DNA from: JANYHH01 sp965249745
GTDB lineage: Bacteria; Deinococcota; Deinococci; Deinococcales; JAAFIG01
DNA length: 64,000 bases
Assembly (NCBI GenBank): GCA_965249745.1
Contig: OZ252252.1
Coordinates: forward strand, 1,612,001-1,676,000
Reading direction: 5' to 3'
This document shows, one piece after another, positions 61,825-64,000 of the stretch. Positions within the stretch are counted from its first letter, which is position 1. The number at the start of each line of letters is the position of its first letter. The notes under the pieces were generated by a model that did not search any database, had not been told where the DNA came from, and was given only the letters and a program-made list of their open reading frames with translations. The translations under genes were made by a program, and so were the position numbers.

Positions 61825-62154
61825 ACGGCTCGAGATTCAAAGGTTTCGCCTCTCATCACAGGGTTTCCCAGGTTGCACGCCCACCGCGTGAATGGGTGTC
61901 CGCTTCACCCGAGACACGCCCTTTGTTTCTGCTTGTCCGACTCGCCAAGAGAACGTGGCGGAGGGGCTGCCACAAACCTGGGAAAAACTGTAGAAGGAAA
62001 GTCCACGGAGGGCGAGCGAAGCGAGTTGCTGTTGACGTTCTCGAGAATCGGCGTCGGTAAGTCCCGAAGGCAGACGTTGGTGGCCGGGCGAACCGCCGTT
62101 CGCCCTACGAAAACTGGGGGACTCGAGTAGAAACGGGCTGATGTGCAAACTGGG
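61825..62154. other. Intergenic region between convergent genes
   Basis: 330 bases without a supported gene. It includes the hairpin GGGCGAAC-CGCC-GTTCGCCC (62086-62105), of a kind often seen as dispersed repeats. GGAAAGTCC occurs near 61998, but other RNase P RNA signatures are missing. Confidence 0.5.
62086..62105. repeat. 8-bp hairpin GGGCGAAC / GTTCGCCC
   Basis: Perfect stem with 4-nt loop, about 50 bp from the icd stop. May act as a bidirectional end for the two convergent genes; no T-run follows. Confidence 0.5.
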
Positions 62155-63630
62155 TTATTGTCCCTGTCCCAGCGAGAATCCAGGCTCGCCATCAAAGGTA
62201 CACAGGTTTTCTGTTTTGATGAAGTCCAGCCCCTCGAGCGCGACACGTCCTAATAGCTTGACGATGTCCTCGTGTGAGACGCTCAAGCCTTCCGGCACGC
62301 TGAACCGACCGCGCCAGTGATCGGTTCGAAAGGTCTCTGGGAAGCCACCGGGCCAGACTTTGACGCCGCGATTGGTAATCATCGTGAGTTTCAAATGCTC
62401 CAAGTTGCAGCGCTGCATCTGGGTGGCCAGGTCCTCGGCGGTACTGCCGCGCCAGTTCACGAACACATCCACACCGACGGTTTCCTTGCGGGCTGGCAGG
62501 CGACGCTCGAGCTTGGCGTGCGTCGGGCGGTCGCCGTCGGTGGCCTTGTAATCCACGGCGGGTAGGTGCTGCGGCGTGCGTCCCAGATTGGCAATCACTG
62601 TTTTGGCGAAGTCCTTGGTACCAACGTGTTGTTTGCTGGCGCTCTCGTCAAAAATATCTCCGGTGTGGATGCCCTCTTCCAACGTGACCAGCCAAGCGTT
62701 TTTGATGCGAGCCGCGACCTCGGGTTGACCGATGTGAACCAGCATCAGCACGGCGGCGTTCAGCAAACCTGATGGGTTGGCGATGCCTTGACCGGCGATG
62801 TCCGGTGCGGAACCGTGAACCGCCTCAAACATGGCCACCTCGTCACCAACGTTGGCGCTGCCCGCCAGTCCGACGCTGCCGGTGACCTCGGCGGCGATGT
62901 CAGAGAGAATATCGCCGTACAGGTTCGGCGCGAGGATGACATCGAAGCGCCCCGGGCTATCAGCTAATTTGGCCGCGCCGATGTCCACGATCATGTGATC
63001 CTGCTGAATGTCCGGGTACTGCGCTCCCAGTTCGTCGAAGACCCGGTGGAACAGGCCGTCGGTCAGCTTCATGATGTTGTCCTTGGTGATGCAGGTGACG
63101 CGCTTCCGACCGTGCCGCCGGGCGTATTCGAAAGCGTAACGCACGATTCGTTCCGTGCCCGGCCTCGAGATCAGCTTCAGGCACTGCACCACCTCGTCGG
63201 TCTGACGGTGCTCGATGCCCGCGTAGAGGTCTTCCTCGTTCTCGCGCACGATCACCAAGTTGATGCCGCTGTGCTTCGTGGCCACAAACGGCTCGAAGCT
63301 CTCGCATGGGCGGACATTGGCGTACAACCCCAGGGTCTTTCGGATCGTCACGTTCAAGCTTTTGTACCCACCGCCCTGCGGCGTGGTGATCGGAGACTTC
63401 AGAAACACTTTTGTGCGGCGCAAAGATGCCCAACTGCTCGGTTCGATACCGCTCGAGTGACCGCGTTCGTACACACTTTTGCCGATTTGAATCTCTTCCA
63501 GCTCCAAGCTGGCTCCGGCGGCCCGCAGAACTTCCAGCGTGGCATCCATGATCTCGGGTCCGATGCCGTCACCTCTGGCAACGGTGATTGGGACAGATTT
63601 GGTGGGATTCGGCGGGGATTGGATCGTCAT
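62155..63630 (-). CDS. icd: Isocitrate dehydrogenase, Thermus-type
   Basis: 491 residues from the ATG at 63630 behind GAGGAG. Substrate and cofactor blocks: ITVARGDGIGPEIMDATLEV, KVFLKSPITTPQGGGYKSLN-VTIRKTLGLYANVRPC, IVRENEEDLYAGIEH, NIMKLTDGLFHRVF, and IAPN-type LAPNLYGDILSDIAAEVTGS. The extra C-terminal domain (~140 residues, ETVGVDVFVNWRGSTAEDLA) is as in Thermus Icd, making it longer than E. coli Icd. It converts isocitrate to 2-oxoglutarate in the TCA cycle. Confidence 0.93.
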   Translation of the reverse strand: MTIQSPPNPTKSVPITVARGDGIGPEIMDATLEVLRAAGASLELEEIQIGKSVYERGHSSGIEPSSWASLRRTKVFLKSPITTPQGGGYKSLNVTIRKTLGLYANVRPCESFEPFVATKHSGINLVIVRENEEDLYAGIEHRQTDEVVQCLKLISRPGTERIVRYAFEYARRHGRKRVTCITKDNIMKLTDGLFHRVFDELGAQYPDIQQDHMIVDIGAAKLADSPGRFDVILAPNLYGDILSDIAAEVTGSVGLAGSANVGDEVAMFEAVHGSAPDIAGQGIANPSGLLNAAVLMLVHIGQPEVAARIKNAWLVTLEEGIHTGDIFDESASKQHVGTKDFAKTVIANLGRTPQHLPAVDYKATDGDRPTHAKLERRLPARKETVGVDVFVNWRGSTAEDLATQMQRCNLEHLKLTMITNRGVKVWPGGFPETFRTDHWRGRFSVPEGLSVSHEDIVKLLGRVALEGLDFIKTENLCTFDGEPGFSLGQGQ

Positions 63631-63838
63631 GCGTTCTCCTCGTGGTTCACGTGGCGCAGCGCATGGTACAGGGGTGAACGCGTCCAAACTCACACTTCTG
63701 ACACGGTGATTCTGGCTAGATTTGAGGAACCCTGCGGCAGTCCGGCTTTTGTAGCTTCAAAAAATTTAATCCGGAAAAATGAACTCGAGGGTTTGTGAGG
63801 CTGATTTCAACTGCTTGGGTTGCGGTCCACAGTCTACA

Positions 63839-64000
63839 TCATGGCATCGGTCTTCCCGACGCGGCGATGCTGTCTACCAGCAATGCGTACAACTTGCGCC
63901 CGGCTTCCGTCAGGTGAATCCGAAAGCCTTTGGCTCGAGATGAAGCCTCTACAGGCAGTCCGGCTTTGGCAACGCTGTGGGTCAAATATGGGGCTTTGAA
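63839..64000 (-). CDS. Partial gene, winged-helix-like C-terminus
   Basis: The last 53 codons and stop of a gene whose start lies beyond the window. The text THSVAKAGLPVEASSRAKGF, RIHLTEAGRKLYALLVDSIA resembles the final wing and helix of MarR/PadR-like DNA-binding proteins (L-T-E-A-G-R). Too short for a firm call. Confidence 0.4.
   Translation of the reverse strand, partial: FKAPYLTHSVAKAGLPVEASSRAKGFRIHLTEAGRKLYALLVDSIAASGRPMP

Noticed and set aside
61980..62110. Possible RNase P RNA because of GGAAAGTCC
   Set aside because: The other conserved blocks (AGAGCAAACCGCC-like and ACAGAA-x-CCGGCTTA-like) are missing and there is too little room before the convergent icd gene.

Overview
The window looks like chromosomal DNA of a GC-rich bacterium of the Deinococcota (Deinococcus-Thermus) line. 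The reasons are: two genes of the futalosine menaquinone route (mqnA, and a UbiA-type prenyltransferase likely to be MqnP), a Thermus-type 7Fe ferredoxin, a long Thermus-type isocitrate dehydrogenase, many small secreted proteins and lipoproteins, and many genes whose start codon lies 5-8 nt behind a TANNNT -10 box (the leaderless arrangement common in Deinococcus). No tRNA, rRNA, CRISPR array, transposase or complete prophage was found. The species cannot be named from this sequence.

Layout. 0-7.6 kb: a VOC remnant, an MFS exporter, mqnA, a secreted protein, a PadR/permease-prefix pair, a frameshifted DUF3885 gene, an OmpH/Skp-like protein and a lipoprotein. 7.6-13.9 kb: a minus-strand operon with a small peptide, a beta-helix lipoprotein, three tail-collar (MdpB-like) proteins, a periplasmic-binding-like protein and a GNAT, convergent with a DUF6916 gene. 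14.2-20 kb: a peptide-binding protein with a clear promoter and terminator, a diguanylate cyclase and MurJ. 20-26.5 kb: a DUF6992 membrane protein, then genes for an ACT protein, a HAD phosphatase, a DUF2071 protein, a membrane methyltransferase, two membrane proteins and a BtaA-like enzyme, preceded by the MqnP-like gene. 26.6-39 kb: an S41 peptidase, GNATs, an orphan eCIS-type DUF4157 protein, a PqqD-like protein, GlpD and a three-gene operon with a dockerin protein. 39-50 kb: zinc-ribbon coiled-coil protein, phosphatase, HD-GYP protein, trxB, a low-GC metalloprotease-like lipoprotein next to a duplicated trxB tail, ndk, MoxR and DUF58. 50-64 kb: a DesK/DesR-type two-component pair, a Crp-family regulator, ferredoxin, a second peptide-binding protein, a three-gene membrane operon, a MarR-SDR-ester cyclase operon, a PD40 protein, an aminotransferase, icd and one partial gene.

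The strongest window-wide signal is the hexamer CTCGAG. A hand count of 19981-26460 gave 41 copies, about one per 160 bp, where roughly two would be expected at this base composition. It occurs in genes in every reading frame and between genes. It resembles the HIP1 palindrome of cyanobacteria in behaviour, and it is sparse in the low-GC gene at 43.5-46.5 kb. A second signal is a pair of ~110-nt intergenic elements (40563-40673 and 48261-48369) with the same two-stem architecture and one compensatory base-pair change. Other items worth checking are a perfect 20-bp inverted repeat at 59569-59618, an inverted repeat overlapping the padR promoter and start codon, and several uncharacterised operons (BtaA-like lipid cluster, MdpB trio, cohesin-like/dockerin trio, FixH/CopC-like membrane trio). 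Base composition was judged by eye and family assignments rest on motif recognition without searches.
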